DNA from: JBBAGC01 sp964491265
GTDB lineage: Bacteria; Spirochaetota; UBA4802; UBA5550
DNA length: 64,000 nucleotides
Assembly: GCA_964491265.1 (NCBI GenBank)
Contig: CAZBFP010000014.1
Coordinates: 1 to 64,000 of the forward strand
Direction: 5' to 3'
Position numbers and translations under genes: made by a program. The number at the start of each line of letters is the position of its first letter. Within the stretch, counting starts at the first letter, position 1. Below are positions 16,775-25,259 of this stretch, one piece after another. Under the pieces are notes generated by a model, which saw nothing but the letters and a program-made list of their open reading frames with translations, ran no database searches and was not told where the DNA came from.

Positions 16775-17010
16775 CCTTTTCCCCCTGTCCCCCAAAGGGG
16801 GCACGAGTTCATCTATTATAACTTTAAAATTCTTTTTTTATAATTCCGGTAATTATTTCAGGATATTTTATTATATATATCTTAAAAAGTATCAGATTAC
16901 TTGGATACATCAACTTGCTCAAGTATTCCTTTAACGTGCCCCCTTTGGGGCGCCCGGGCGAAGCGACAAAGTACTCCCGGGGTAGACAGGGGGCTGACTC
17001 CAGAATAAAC
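16775..17010. repeat. Family B element without terminal inverted repeats
   Basis: It begins CCCCCTGTCCCCCAAAGGGGGCACGAG and ends ACTCCCGGGGTAGACAGGGGGCTGACTCC, with ACTTGCTCAAGTATTCCTTT inside. The outer GCTCATTCCGG ends and the CTTGTACTGAGCTCG insert are missing. It lies directly before the ribosome site of cysE, so the native cysE promoter must lie within or beyond it. Confidence 0.75.
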
Positions 17011-17103
17011 CAATAACTAAATATCTGCCCCATACGGTCAGGCTTACCGAAGCTTCAAAAAAATCAATTAAAATCCTTAAAATAACTAATACATACAAAA
17101 TAA

Positions 17104-17132
17104 GAGAGGCCCCCTTTTACAGACAGGGCCTC
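17104..17132 (-). terminator. Terminator after nrfA
   Basis: GAGAGGCCC and GGGCCTCTC form a nine-pair stem 45 bases past the nrfA stop; on the minus strand it is followed by CTTATTTTG. The remaining 17133-17176 is AT-rich spacer. Confidence 0.7.
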
Positions 17133-17176
17133 TCCCGATACATCTTTGATTCTAAAATTATTCTTATGATTAAATA

Positions 17177-18652
17177 TTAAAGCCCCTTTACATCCTTTGG
17201 TGTAAAATAATCCTGTGTCCCATAGGGATCCTTAAACTCCTGGTCAGGCATGAAATTAAGTTTATGTATACCCCTGTTGGATTGATATTTTTTAAGATCA
17301 AGATTTATCTTTTCCGGGACCCGTACCCCCCCTTTTGCAAGTGCCTGCCTCAGGAGAGATTCCGTGTGATTAGCAAATGCAAGAGAATCGGAAAGGACTC
17401 TTGCTGTTTCTGTTGAGTTATGGAAACCCATGGAGTTTTCAGCGGCAATAAAATTAAGCCTCAGAAAGGCATTCATATAGCTCTCTTTTGCCCTGTTGTA
17501 CATATCCTTATCAACAGCAACACCCTTTTTCTGATTTTCATGTGTTATTTCAAAAAGTTTAGCTGCTGTTGCTGTTGCATAGCCTGCCCTGTTGATCATC
17601 GAAACTGTTCTTTCCTGGATTGTAAAGAGCTGCTTTCTCAGCCACTCCGCGGATTCAGTATGGCACTGACCGCAGGCAACAAAATCCTGTTTTACAGGAC
17701 TTGTTACATCATGATTCGATATTTTATATGATCCTGTTCTCTGATATGGCATATGGCAATCAGCACATGAAAGACCCGCATTTGCATGAACACTCCCTTT
17801 TGTAAAAAGTTCAAACTCAGGGTGTCTTATAAAAGGCATATTAAAACCTGTGACTTTCTGGGTCCACTCCTGTCTTCTGTGATCAATAAGAAGATTTTTT
17901 ATAATAACCTCAATAGATATTGCACCCCATCTTCCGCCGTTCCATGGGAGTTCCACATCAGCAACAACCTTTTTCTTTTCATCCCTTGGCACATAATATG
18001 TTATATGACACTGGGCACATGCAAGTGTTCTCATCTCCTGACGTGTAATATCGGTTTTTCCAATAGCTTTTAGCCCCTTTTCAAGATGAAGCTTATTAAA
18101 TCGCAAGCCCATGTCAGATGGATTGTGACAATCTATACATGCAGGCCCCAGAAGCTTTAATTTTTCAGGAAGCATGTCAACCGCATCAGTAAATTTTGCT
18201 GTAAGGTATGTCATCCCCTTCTCTTCTGTAAAAGTTTTGTGAAATGGCGATTTACAGGCAAGGCACACACCTCCAGGCCCCACCCTGGATGGATCAATTT
18301 CAAGCTGATCTATAATTGCATAATGATGCCCCCTGGGCTCATTAAATTCCACACCAAAACCCCAGCCATTAAAAAGAAGAGCCAGGTATGGCATTTCGCT
18401 CAATTTGTCATACATTATTTTATCTTTGTCCCACCCTTTACGGTACATGCTCTTTCCTGTGGGCTTGGGATCTTTAGTCTTCTTCCATGATTCATAATGG
18501 AGAGGAAAAAATCTTCCCCATACTTCAGGATCAAATTCATTATCTGCAATTACACCTGGCTGAAAAAGCTCCGGCTTATCCCCGCCGCACCCTGTAAAAA
18601 GAAATGCTGTGGAAAATATAAGGAGGAATAATATCGCTGTAAAATTTCTCAT
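17177..18652 (-). CDS. nrfA: Cytochrome c nitrite reductase, catalytic subunit
   Basis: The 491-residue pentahaem enzyme reduces nitrite to ammonium with six electrons outside the cytoplasmic membrane. It has the diagnostic order of haem sites: CLACK (catalytic haem with Lys ligand, about residue 125), CIDCH, CAQCH, CADCH and CGQCH. The N-terminus ends in LFTGCGGD, which fits a lipobox, so this NrfA may be a lipoprotein rather than freely soluble. AAGGAG precedes the ATG by about 8 bases. It lies 21 bases after nrfH and forms the two-gene nrfHA unit, the quinol-linked layout of epsilon- and deltaproteobacteria and many other anaerobes. Confidence 0.96.
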   Translation of the reverse strand: MRNFTAILFLLIFSTAFLFTGCGGDKPELFQPGVIADNEFDPEVWGRFFPLHYESWKKTKDPKPTGKSMYRKGWDKDKIMYDKLSEMPYLALLFNGWGFGVEFNEPRGHHYAIIDQLEIDPSRVGPGGVCLACKSPFHKTFTEEKGMTYLTAKFTDAVDMLPEKLKLLGPACIDCHNPSDMGLRFNKLHLEKGLKAIGKTDITRQEMRTLACAQCHITYYVPRDEKKKVVADVELPWNGGRWGAISIEVIIKNLLIDHRRQEWTQKVTGFNMPFIRHPEFELFTKGSVHANAGLSCADCHMPYQRTGSYKISNHDVTSPVKQDFVACGQCHTESAEWLRKQLFTIQERTVSMINRAGYATATAAKLFEITHENQKKGVAVDKDMYNRAKESYMNAFLRLNFIAAENSMGFHNSTETARVLSDSLAFANHTESLLRQALAKGGVRVPEKINLDLKKYQSNRGIHKLNFMPDQEFKDPYGTQDYFTPKDVKGL

Positions 18653-18673
18653 AAAAATACTCCTTAATAGTAG

Positions 18674-19123
18674 TTAAAAATTTGTACTTACTGAAGGGAA
18701 AGTATGCATTACTTTCCTGTGACAGGACCAGCAGTCCCTGTCATCTGTGTTCATAACAGAGACCATACCTTCATGACACCTGAGGCAGTTTTCCTTCACC
18801 ACCTTTTTGCCGTGACCCGTTATTGTAAAATAATCTGAATATAAACCGGAATGGAACAGTATAATATCCTTCATCCCGTCTATCCCTTTCCATACATAAT
18901 GACGGATAAAACCGGTATTTGGAAGATGGCAATCCACACATTTGATGTTCCTATGAAGTCCCGTCATAAACCAGGATTCATAATGGGGGTTCATTACATG
19001 ACATGAATTGCAGAAACCGGGGGTTGAGGTTTTTTCCATGAGAGCCGGGGGGCCCCAGAATATGAAAAGGGAAACTAAAAGGATAACTAAAGCCGCTGCC
19101 GCATACTTTTTACTTATTATCAT
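18674..19123 (-). CDS. nrfH: NapC/NirT-type tetrahaem quinol dehydrogenase
   Basis: The 149-residue protein has one N-terminal membrane helix (residues 8-26) and four haem sites: CNSCH (followed by VMNP, the typical Met-region of haem 1), CVDCH, CLRCH and CWSCH. It takes electrons from menaquinol and passes them to NrfA in a membrane complex. Its gene is immediately upstream of nrfA. The length fits NrfH, which is shorter than NapC. Weak AT-rich upstream sequence and a family A repeat precede it, so the promoter lies in 19124-19220; no FNR or NarP-type box was convincing. Confidence 0.94.
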   Translation of the reverse strand: MIISKKYAAAALVILLVSLFIFWGPPALMEKTSTPGFCNSCHVMNPHYESWFMTGLHRNIKCVDCHLPNTGFIRHYVWKGIDGMKDIILFHSGLYSDYFTITGHGKKVVKENCLRCHEGMVSVMNTDDRDCWSCHRKVMHTFPSVSTNF

Positions 19124-19216
19124 AATTACAATTTCCCCTAATGTTTATTACAAAATTGTAACTGATAAATATTAAAAAGTCAAAAAAATTTGTAAAAATT
19201 CTATAAAAATAAGCGG

Positions 19217-19331
19217 TGATAGTTCTTCAACTTTTTTCTGGAATAAAATGCTCCAATATCCCCGCCGCCGAAAGCGGTGGGGATATAAAAACAGCATTAT
19301 TGCACTTAAAATATCTTTAAGAATAATTATA
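19217..19331. repeat. Family A palindromic repeat
   Basis: It contains GGAATAAAATGCTCCAATAT, the core CCCCGCCGCCGAAAGCGGTGGGG and GCATTATTGCACTTAAAATATC. It lies between nrfH and parA, both leftward. The left end (GCGGTGATAGTTCTTCAAC) is eroded. Confidence 0.8.
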
Positions 19332-19359
19332 TCAAAATAAAACATTTTCTGGAATAATT

Positions 19360-20106
19360 CTATTCATACCTGCTGATTATCTCTTTTGTCAGGGCCAGAT
19401 AATCCTCAGCTCCGTTACTGTCAGGCTTATATTCGAAAATAGTCTGTCCCCAGCTGGGAGCTTCCTGAAGGGAAACATTTTCTCTCACTAAAGTAGTGAA
19501 GAGTTTTCCCGGGAGACGTTTCTCTGTCTCCTCAATTACTTCGCGGTTAATGGTCTTTTTCGCATTATACATGGTACCGATAATACCCGTCACATCGATA
19601 TTTCTGTTAATGCGCCTCTTTACCATCTGGACTGCTTCAAAAAGATTATACATACCGTGAAACGGGAGGAACTGGACCTGCAGCGGCACAAGAATATACT
19701 CACTTATGGCAAGAGCATTAAGCGTAAGTACACCGAGAGATGGAGGACAATCGATTAGTACATAATCATAACCGGAAAGATCCTCCATGGCCTCTTTAAG
19801 AAGGAACTCCTTGGCCGGCATTGCCAGAAACTCTATCCCCCTTAAATCGGGATTTGCCGGTATAAGGTCGATACCATTCCTGTTTATTATAGTATCCCTG
19901 TAATCGGTTTCCCCTTTAAGAACATCAAAAATGGACTCAGTAATTTTATTGGGGTTTATTCCGAAATGATAAGTTGACTGCCCCTGGTGATCCATATCAA
20001 TAACCATAATTTTTTTACCCAGTATCTGCATTGCAGCAGCAACATTTACCGTGGTGGTAGTTTTCCCTACTCCGCCCTTATTGTTTGATATGGATATAAT
20101 CTTCAT
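19360..20106 (-). CDS. parA: ParA/Soj-family ATPase
   Basis: The 248-residue protein is a deviant Walker ATPase: NKGGVGKTTTTVNVA at residues 9-23 with the signature Lys, the Walker A' segment DMDHQGQSTYHFGI and the Walker B YDYVLIDCPPSLG. The length and composition match chromosomal Soj/ParA without an N-terminal helix-turn-helix. It would use ATP-dependent DNA binding to position a cargo, usually the ParB-parS origin complex. No parB or parS motif is adjacent, so it may be an orphan copy for plasmid-like, chemosensory or carboxysome-like positioning. It is flanked by family A repeats on both sides of the thioesterase pair. Confidence 0.85.
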   Translation of the reverse strand: MKIISISNNKGGVGKTTTTVNVAAAMQILGKKIMVIDMDHQGQSTYHFGINPNKITESIFDVLKGETDYRDTIINRNGIDLIPANPDLRGIEFLAMPAKEFLLKEAMEDLSGYDYVLIDCPPSLGVLTLNALAISEYILVPLQVQFLPFHGMYNLFEAVQMVKRRINRNIDVTGIIGTMYNAKKTINREVIEETEKRLPGKLFTTLVRENVSLQEAPSWGQTIFEYKPDSNGAEDYLALTKEIISRYE

Positions 20107-20155
20107 AAATAACTCCTTTAACCGGCATCGCTTCTATATTTTCTGCAGGTAATAA

Positions 20156-20674
20156 TTAACTCTTCTCAAGCCCGGCAGCAGCATCAATAATCCTGGTAAA
20201 TTCATCAATATCACTGTCTGACATAATTTTCATTTTTTTTACATATTCAGGATCCATTAATGCAAAAGTTCCTACAGATGAGGCGGCCAGTTCACCCTTC
20301 CCATTGTAAAGATCACCCTTCATTACCGCTTCTCTTTCACTTGTTCTTTCCATAATACACCCTTCAACATAAAGGGGATCACCAACCATTACAGGTTTAT
20401 GATAATTAACAGTCATTGTTTTAGTGAATATAAACTTTTGAGTAAGATAAATAGCACTCCAACCCATAATTTCATCAAGGAGAGTTGAAACTATCCCCCC
20501 ATGAACCACGCCGTTCCACCCCATAACATAGGATGGGAGAGTTATCCTTGAAAAGACCTTCTTATTTTCAGCAAAAAACTTCATTTTAAGGCCCTGATAG
20601 TTTTCTGATCCGCATCCGAAGCATTCATTATGTTCAAGATTGGGGAGCTCAATTATATTACTTCTGCTGTTCAC
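20156..20674 (-). CDS. PaaI-type hotdog thioesterase
   Basis: This 172-residue protein is a 4HBT hotdog-fold thioesterase. The core motif HGGIVSTLLDEIMGWSA (about 58-74) carries the catalytic Asp/Glu region of PaaI-like acyl-CoA thioesterases, and the N-terminal CFGCGSENYQGLKMKF is a common feature of that branch. It would hydrolyse a fatty-acyl or aromatic CoA. The start is a GTG at 20674 with GAGAGG upstream. It is separate from its neighbours and its substrate is unknown; the acyl-CoA genes further right make a role in acyl-CoA balance plausible. Confidence 0.85.
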   Translation of the reverse strand: MNSRSNIIELPNLEHNECFGCGSENYQGLKMKFFAENKKVFSRITLPSYVMGWNGVVHGGIVSTLLDEIMGWSAIYLTQKFIFTKTMTVNYHKPVMVGDPLYVEGCIMERTSEREAVMKGDLYNGKGELAASSVGTFALMDPEYVKKMKIMSDSDIDEFTRIIDAAAGLEKS

Positions 20675-20712
20675 TATATCCTCTCAGGTATTCATTATAT
20701 TAAAGAAAATTC

Positions 20713-20835
20713 CAGTAATTATTCCTAAAGATATTTTTTAGTTCAATAATGATGTTTTCCATATTCCCGCCGCCTTCGGCGGCGGGGATATGGAACATTT
20801 TATTTCAAAAAAAAAGTTAAGGAATTAATACTGAG
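20713..20835. repeat. Family A palindromic repeat, full copy, reverse orientation
   Basis: It runs from CCAGTAATTATTCCTAAAGAT via the perfect core CCCGCCGCC-TTC-GGCGGCGGG to AAGGAATTAATACTG. This is the last family A copy in the window. Confidence 0.88.
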
Positions 20836-20910
20836 AAAATTCACAAAATCTGCACTTTTCCAGAATCCTTTTTAACTGATATAATATCAAGGGAAAAATT
20901 ACTCACAGGA

Positions 20911-21768
20911 CTATTGGAGCGATATACGCCTGATATAATCAGCAATTAATCTGCCCGCCTTTTCATTATGTGTTTCAGTGTTGCCTGCAAGTTCAATATA
21001 CTCTGCACCAGGTATAGATTCAGTCAGTTTTTTTATACCCTCTGTACCATGAAGGGTATCTGTTGTTGCTCCTACTATAAGACACGGTATTTTTATATTA
21101 GATATTCCGCCGGATACCCTGTAATCCATCAGTGCAAGAGCATTAGCCTTAAGTTTATATGGATCAGCCTCATCAAGGGTTCTTTCATATTTTGCAACCT
21201 GATCAGCACTCTTTTTTTTATCCAGCCTGAAATTTTTCAAATACCACTTAATTACCGGCTTTACAACATTATACATACCGGGGTGAATAAGGGGTATAAG
21301 ATCTCCCAGGATTCTGGGAAACCTGAACTCGGAATTAGGACCTATTAAAACAGCACCGATAGCCGGCCTTTCAGAATCTGTGCAATATTCGAGTATAGTA
21401 GAGGCTCCCAGTGAACTCCCGGCAAGAACATAGTCCTTATCCGACGGTATAATCTCACTGATCACGTCCTGGAGATCAAGTTTCAATCTTTCCATGGAAA
21501 AATTCTTTTTGTTAATTGAAATAACACTGGAAGAGGATTTTTCTCTTGTTTCAACATAAATAGTCCGAAATACAGGAGTTACCTCTCTCAGCACACCCTT
21601 CCAGCCGGAAATTAAAGATATCCACCCGGCTACAAATATAAGGATAGGCCGATTCTCATATCCCCCTGATGGTATAAAATCTATTATTTTAAGCTCTGCC
21701 CCGTCTGATACAGCAAGCTTATATTCTGAAACAGATACAGTTTTATCAGTATACTCTCTATAACCCAT
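20911..21768 (-). CDS. Alpha/beta hydrolase
   Basis: The 285-residue protein has an alpha/beta hydrolase fold: oxyanion region GGYENRPILIFVAGWISL, nucleophile motif AGSSLGAS (Ser about residue 121) and C-terminal His in ETHNEKAGRL, with an Asp in TTDTLHGTEG. It is probably an esterase or thioesterase. I chose the ATG at 21768, because AGGTGA lies 9 bases upstream; the ATG at 21810 has no ribosome site. It stands alone, between a family A and a family C repeat. There is no signal peptide, so it acts in the cytoplasm. The substrate is unknown. Confidence 0.8.
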   Translation of the reverse strand: MGYREYTDKTVSVSEYKLAVSDGAELKIIDFIPSGGYENRPILIFVAGWISLISGWKGVLREVTPVFRTIYVETREKSSSSVISINKKNFSMERLKLDLQDVISEIIPSDKDYVLAGSSLGASTILEYCTDSERPAIGAVLIGPNSEFRFPRILGDLIPLIHPGMYNVVKPVIKWYLKNFRLDKKKSADQVAKYERTLDEADPYKLKANALALMDYRVSGGISNIKIPCLIVGATTDTLHGTEGIKKLTESIPGAEYIELAGNTETHNEKAGRLIADYIRRISLQ

Positions 21769-21832
21769 CAAAATATCACCTGAAGCAGATTTATAACTTA
21801 ACCTTATCATGCCGTATATTTAATTCAAGCTA

Positions 21833-22043
21833 TTAATGGCGCTACTGCAAAAAGTCTGCCACAGAGACACAGAGTCACAGAGGTACGGAATTTTATAGAA
21901 ATTAGTAATCAATAATACATATTTGCAAAAAATTGTAAATATATTTATGTACGATTTCATATATCTGTATAATTAGTTCATCTTTCTCTGTGTCTCTGAG
22001 CCTCTGTGGCAAAATAAGTTACTTTTTGCAGGAACGCCATTAA
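21833..22043. repeat. Family C MITE-like element, 211 bp
   Basis: The ends are inverted repeats of 23 bases with 21 identical: TTAATGGCGCTACTGCAAAA and, in reverse complement, TTAATGGCGTTCCTGCAAAA. A second inverted pair inside is CTGCCACAGAGACACAGAGT and its mate CTCTGAGCCTCTGTGGCAAA. The middle is AT-rich without an ORF. Together with the following operator region this accounts for the gene-free 21811-22220. Confidence 0.85.
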
Positions 22044-22146
22044 TTAAAACATACATGTTTTAGTTTCATAAAACCATATGCTGCGAAACTGCAAACTCAA
22101 CTCTTTCTACTTAAAAAGATGTAATTATCAAAAAAAAGCTTGAAAT

Positions 22147-22200
22147 AACATTGATATATTTTACACCATGTAAATAGAACAATGTTATAAAACATGTTTT
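22147..22200. promoter_or_regulatory. Candidate operator region of the ptb-buk operon
   Basis: Three dyads lie in the 75 bases before ptb1. AACATTG (22147-22153) and CAATGTT (22180-22186) flank TTTACA-CCA-TGTAAA (22160-22174) on nearly the same centre, and the palindrome AAAACATGTTTT is at 22189-22200. A TetR gene ends the same operon and is the obvious candidate to bind here. The binding is inferred. Confidence 0.45.
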
Positions 22201-22220
22201 ACCAGTGGAGGCAATTATTG

Positions 22221-23129
22221 ATGATTACCAAGCTTTCGAATCTTGAAGAATACCTGAAAAATCGCAAAGTGAAAGCCAGACTTGCTGTTGCAGGTGCAGA
22301 GGACAGCAATGTATTTGAAGCTGTAATAAATGCCAAAAAAACCGGATTTATCGATGTAACCTTTATTGGTGACCCGGAAGTTATAGAAAAAACCGGAATT
22401 GAGTCAGGATACGACCTTTCCGGAATTGAAATAATTGAAGAGAAAAATGACTTTAAAGCAGGTGAAAAAGCTGTTGCTCTTATACGTGATCAGAAGGCAC
22501 AGATTCTCATGAACGGTCAGGAGACCTATCATGGAGCATCATTAATTACCAGGCCCCTTCTTGAAAAACAGGACAAAGTCATTAAAGGTAAAACCCTTTC
22601 CCATGTTGCTGTATTCGAACTTGAACATTATCACAAGCTGGTTGCTGTTACAGATGTTGCAATAAACATAAGTCCTGACTTAAACACTAAAGCTGATATT
22701 ATAAGCAATGCTGTTTTTCTTATGAGACGATTCGGTATTGAAAACCCCAGGGTTGCTGTTCTTGCAGCTGTTGAGATAGTTAATGAAAAAATGCCTGCTA
22801 CTATTCATGCGGCAATACTCTCAAAAATGGCGCAAAGAGGGCAGATAAAAAACTGTATCATTGACGGCCCCCTTGCCTTTGATAATGCAATCTCAAGAAA
22901 AAGCGCAATTCAAAAGGGGATCAATAGTGATGTTTCGGGAGAAGTTGACATTCTTCTTGCTCCTGATCTTGAAACTGCTTCAACACTATATCAGTCTTTT
23001 ATTCTCTTTGCCAATGCAAAGGTTGCTTCAATTACTGTTGGCGCTATAGCCCCGATAGTACTTACAACTAAACTCGATTCACCTGAAACCAGATTAAACA
23101 GCATACTTCTTTCAGCCTGTACATACTGA
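22221..23129 (+). CDS. ptb: Phosphate butyryl/acetyltransferase, first copy
   Basis: The 302-residue protein exchanges CoA and phosphate on a short-chain acyl group (acyl-CoA plus phosphate to acyl phosphate plus CoA). It belongs to the PTA_PTB family: the second half holds MPATIHAAILSKMAQRGQIK and NCIIDGPLAFDNAISRKSA, the CoA/phosphate-site region of Ptb enzymes. The length fits Ptb (about 300) and not the longer Pta. I chose the ATG at 22221, which GGAGG precedes by 9 bases. It is the first gene of a ptb-ptb-buk-tetR operon. Butyrate, isobutyrate or a branched-chain acid may be the product. Confidence 0.88.
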   Translation: MITKLSNLEEYLKNRKVKARLAVAGAEDSNVFEAVINAKKTGFIDVTFIGDPEVIEKTGIESGYDLSGIEIIEEKNDFKAGEKAVALIRDQKAQILMNGQETYHGASLITRPLLEKQDKVIKGKTLSHVAVFELEHYHKLVAVTDVAINISPDLNTKADIISNAVFLMRRFGIENPRVAVLAAVEIVNEKMPATIHAAILSKMAQRGQIKNCIIDGPLAFDNAISRKSAIQKGINSDVSGEVDILLAPDLETASTLYQSFILFANAKVASITVGAIAPIVLTTKLDSPETRLNSILLSACTY

Positions 23130-23169
23130 TACATCTGCTCACATAGATGAATAGTTAAGGAGATATAAA

Positions 23170-24069
23170 ATGATAAAAGGACTCAAAGATATATTTGGAA
23201 GAAGCAGCAGCCTGAAAAAGAAAACAATGGTTGTAGCTGCAGCGCACGATGAGAATGTTCTTGATGCAGTATCAATTGCTCTGGAGAAAAACATTATTGA
23301 CGCTATCCTGGTTGGGGACAAAGAGAAAATAATTGAGATTGCTGAAACTAATAATTATAACATCTCCTCATGTGAAATTATCGATGAAAAGGATACAACA
23401 GCTGCAGCAGTACTTGCTGTTAAGATTGTCCATGACGGTGCTGCCCAAATAATTATGAAAGGGAAAATTGAAACTGCCCCTTTTCTACGTCCCATACTTG
23501 CAAGAGATACCGGTCTACGGATAGGTGAGCTTTTATCTTCATTATCAATTTTTGAACTTAATGGATATCATAAAATTATCGGACTTACAGATGGAGGGTT
23601 AAATATAGCTCCTGATCTTAATGAAAAAGTCGGTATAATAAATAACGCGGTTAATTTTTTCAGAGGCATGGGAATAGAAAAACCTAAAATCGCAGTACTC
23701 GGTCCGGTGGAAAGAGTGAGAAGCAATATGAAATCCACAATGGATGGCGCCATGTTATCTAAAATGGCTCAAAGGGGGCAGATTGCAAACTGTATTATTG
23801 ACGGCCCCTTATCTTTTGATAATGCCATTTCAAAAGAGAGCGCAGAATATAAGAATATAGACAGCGAAGTAGCAGGTGACGCTGATGTGCTTATAGCTCA
23901 CAATATTGAAGTGGCTAATGTACTCTACAAATCCTTTGTCTATCTTGCGAAAGCAAGGCCTGCATCTGTTACAATCGGGGCCTCTGTGCCTGTTGTACTT
24001 ACTTCAAGGGCAGACACGGATATAATAAAACTAAACAGTATTATTCTTGCTGCAAGTGTGGAGCTATAA
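23170..24069 (+). CDS. ptb: Phosphate butyryl/acetyltransferase, second copy
   Basis: This 299-residue paralogue of the preceding gene keeps the same signature (MDGAMLSKMAQRGQIANC, DGPLSFDNAISKESA) but differs over the N-terminal third, which opens MIKGLKDIFGRSSSLKK and has a KGKIETAPFLRPIL loop in place of NGQETYHGASLITRPL. The divergence suggests that one copy has different acyl specificity or that the two form a mixed oligomer. AAGGAG lies before the ATG. Neither copy shows a frame break, and both conserve the C-terminal core. Confidence 0.88.
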   Translation: MIKGLKDIFGRSSSLKKKTMVVAAAHDENVLDAVSIALEKNIIDAILVGDKEKIIEIAETNNYNISSCEIIDEKDTTAAAVLAVKIVHDGAAQIIMKGKIETAPFLRPILARDTGLRIGELLSSLSIFELNGYHKIIGLTDGGLNIAPDLNEKVGIINNAVNFFRGMGIEKPKIAVLGPVERVRSNMKSTMDGAMLSKMAQRGQIANCIIDGPLSFDNAISKESAEYKNIDSEVAGDADVLIAHNIEVANVLYKSFVYLAKARPASVTIGASVPVVLTSRADTDIIKLNSIILAASVEL

Positions 24070-24112
24070 TTTTTTTAATAATACCAATGCATACTAATGG
24101 GGGAACAAATTT

Positions 24113-25189
24113 ATGAAAGAAATAATCCTTACTATCAATCCAGGTTCAACATCAACAAAGATTGCAGTTTTCAATGGTGAAGAGTGTATATTTACTATAA
24201 ACCTTAGCCACGGTGTTGAAGAGCTTTCGACGCTGCATACCTTTGAAGAACATTACGAGTTCAGGAAAAATATAATTATTCAGGAACTTGACAAGGCGGG
24301 GATATCAATTAACGACATTAAAATAATCGTAGGAAGAGGCGGTGTTATAAAACCCCTCCCCTCCGGTGTTTACGCGATAAATGATGCCATGAAAGAGGAT
24401 ATGAAAAAAGGTTGGGAAAATTCAAAACATGGAGCAAATCTGGCAGGCCTTATTGCAGAGGAGATGTCAAAAAATATTCCAGGGGCACGAGCCATGATTG
24501 CAGACCCCCCCATTGTTGATGAGCTTGACGATGTTGCCCGGTTAACAGGACATCCCGACTTTTCCAAAAGAACAATATTTCATGCTCTCAATCAGAAGGC
24601 TATATCAAGAAAACACGCGAATGAAAAAGGGGAGGTTTACGAAAATCTGAATCTCATAGTAGTTCACATGGGAGGCGGGATTTCTATCGGAGCGCACAGG
24701 AAAGGAAAAGTTGTAGATGTTAACAACTGCCTTGACGGAGACGGCCCCTTTTCCCCTGAAAGAAGCGGTTCCCTCCCTGTTGGTGATATAGTGAAACTAT
24801 GTTTCAGCGGCACTGCTACCCACGAAGAGGTAAGGAAAAAACTTGTAGGCCAGGGAGGGATGATTGCATACCTGGGAACAAATGATGCAAGAGAAGTTGA
24901 ACAGATGATCAGTGAAGGTAATAAAAAGGCTGAACTGGTTTATGAGGCAATGATCTATCAGGTCTCAAAAGACATTGGAGCCATGTTCACAGTACTTAAA
25001 GGGGAAGTTGACGCAATTCTCCTTACCGGGGGTATTGCATACAGCTCAAGGGTTGTGGAACGGATAAGGGAGAGAACCGGCAAGCTTGCTGAAATATATG
25101 TTTATCCCGGTGAAGATGAAATGGGTGCTCTTGCCATGAACGGCCTCCTTGTATTAAGAGGCAATGCTACGGTTAAAGAATATAAATAA
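24113..25189 (+). CDS. buk: Butyrate kinase
   Basis: The 358-residue acetokinase-superfamily enzyme makes ATP from butyryl phosphate or a related acyl phosphate. The N-terminal ATP/phosphate motif ILTINPGSTSTKIAVF, VHMGGGISIGAH in the middle and LTGGIAYS near the end are family hallmarks, and the length matches Buk (about 355) better than AckA (about 400). Together with ptb it gives substrate-level phosphorylation from acyl-CoA; in reverse it can activate the acid. GGGGGA stands upstream. Branched-chain (isobutyrate) kinases look alike at this level. Confidence 0.93.
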   Translation: MKEIILTINPGSTSTKIAVFNGEECIFTINLSHGVEELSTLHTFEEHYEFRKNIIIQELDKAGISINDIKIIVGRGGVIKPLPSGVYAINDAMKEDMKKGWENSKHGANLAGLIAEEMSKNIPGARAMIADPPIVDELDDVARLTGHPDFSKRTIFHALNQKAISRKHANEKGEVYENLNLIVVHMGGGISIGAHRKGKVVDVNNCLDGDGPFSPERSGSLPVGDIVKLCFSGTATHEEVRKKLVGQGGMIAYLGTNDAREVEQMISEGNKKAELVYEAMIYQVSKDIGAMFTVLKGEVDAILLTGGIAYSSRVVERIRERTGKLAEIYVYPGEDEMGALAMNGLLVLRGNATVKEYK

Positions 25190-25259
25190 ATGAGGGAAAA
25201 ATATTCAACAATCCTGTATCCGGATTAAAACCGCAGCAGGACTGTTAATTAACTATAAC

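Noticed and set aside
404..20835. Family A repeats as a CRISPR array
   Set aside because: The copies are thousands of bases apart and spread singly; there are no spacers and no cas genes.
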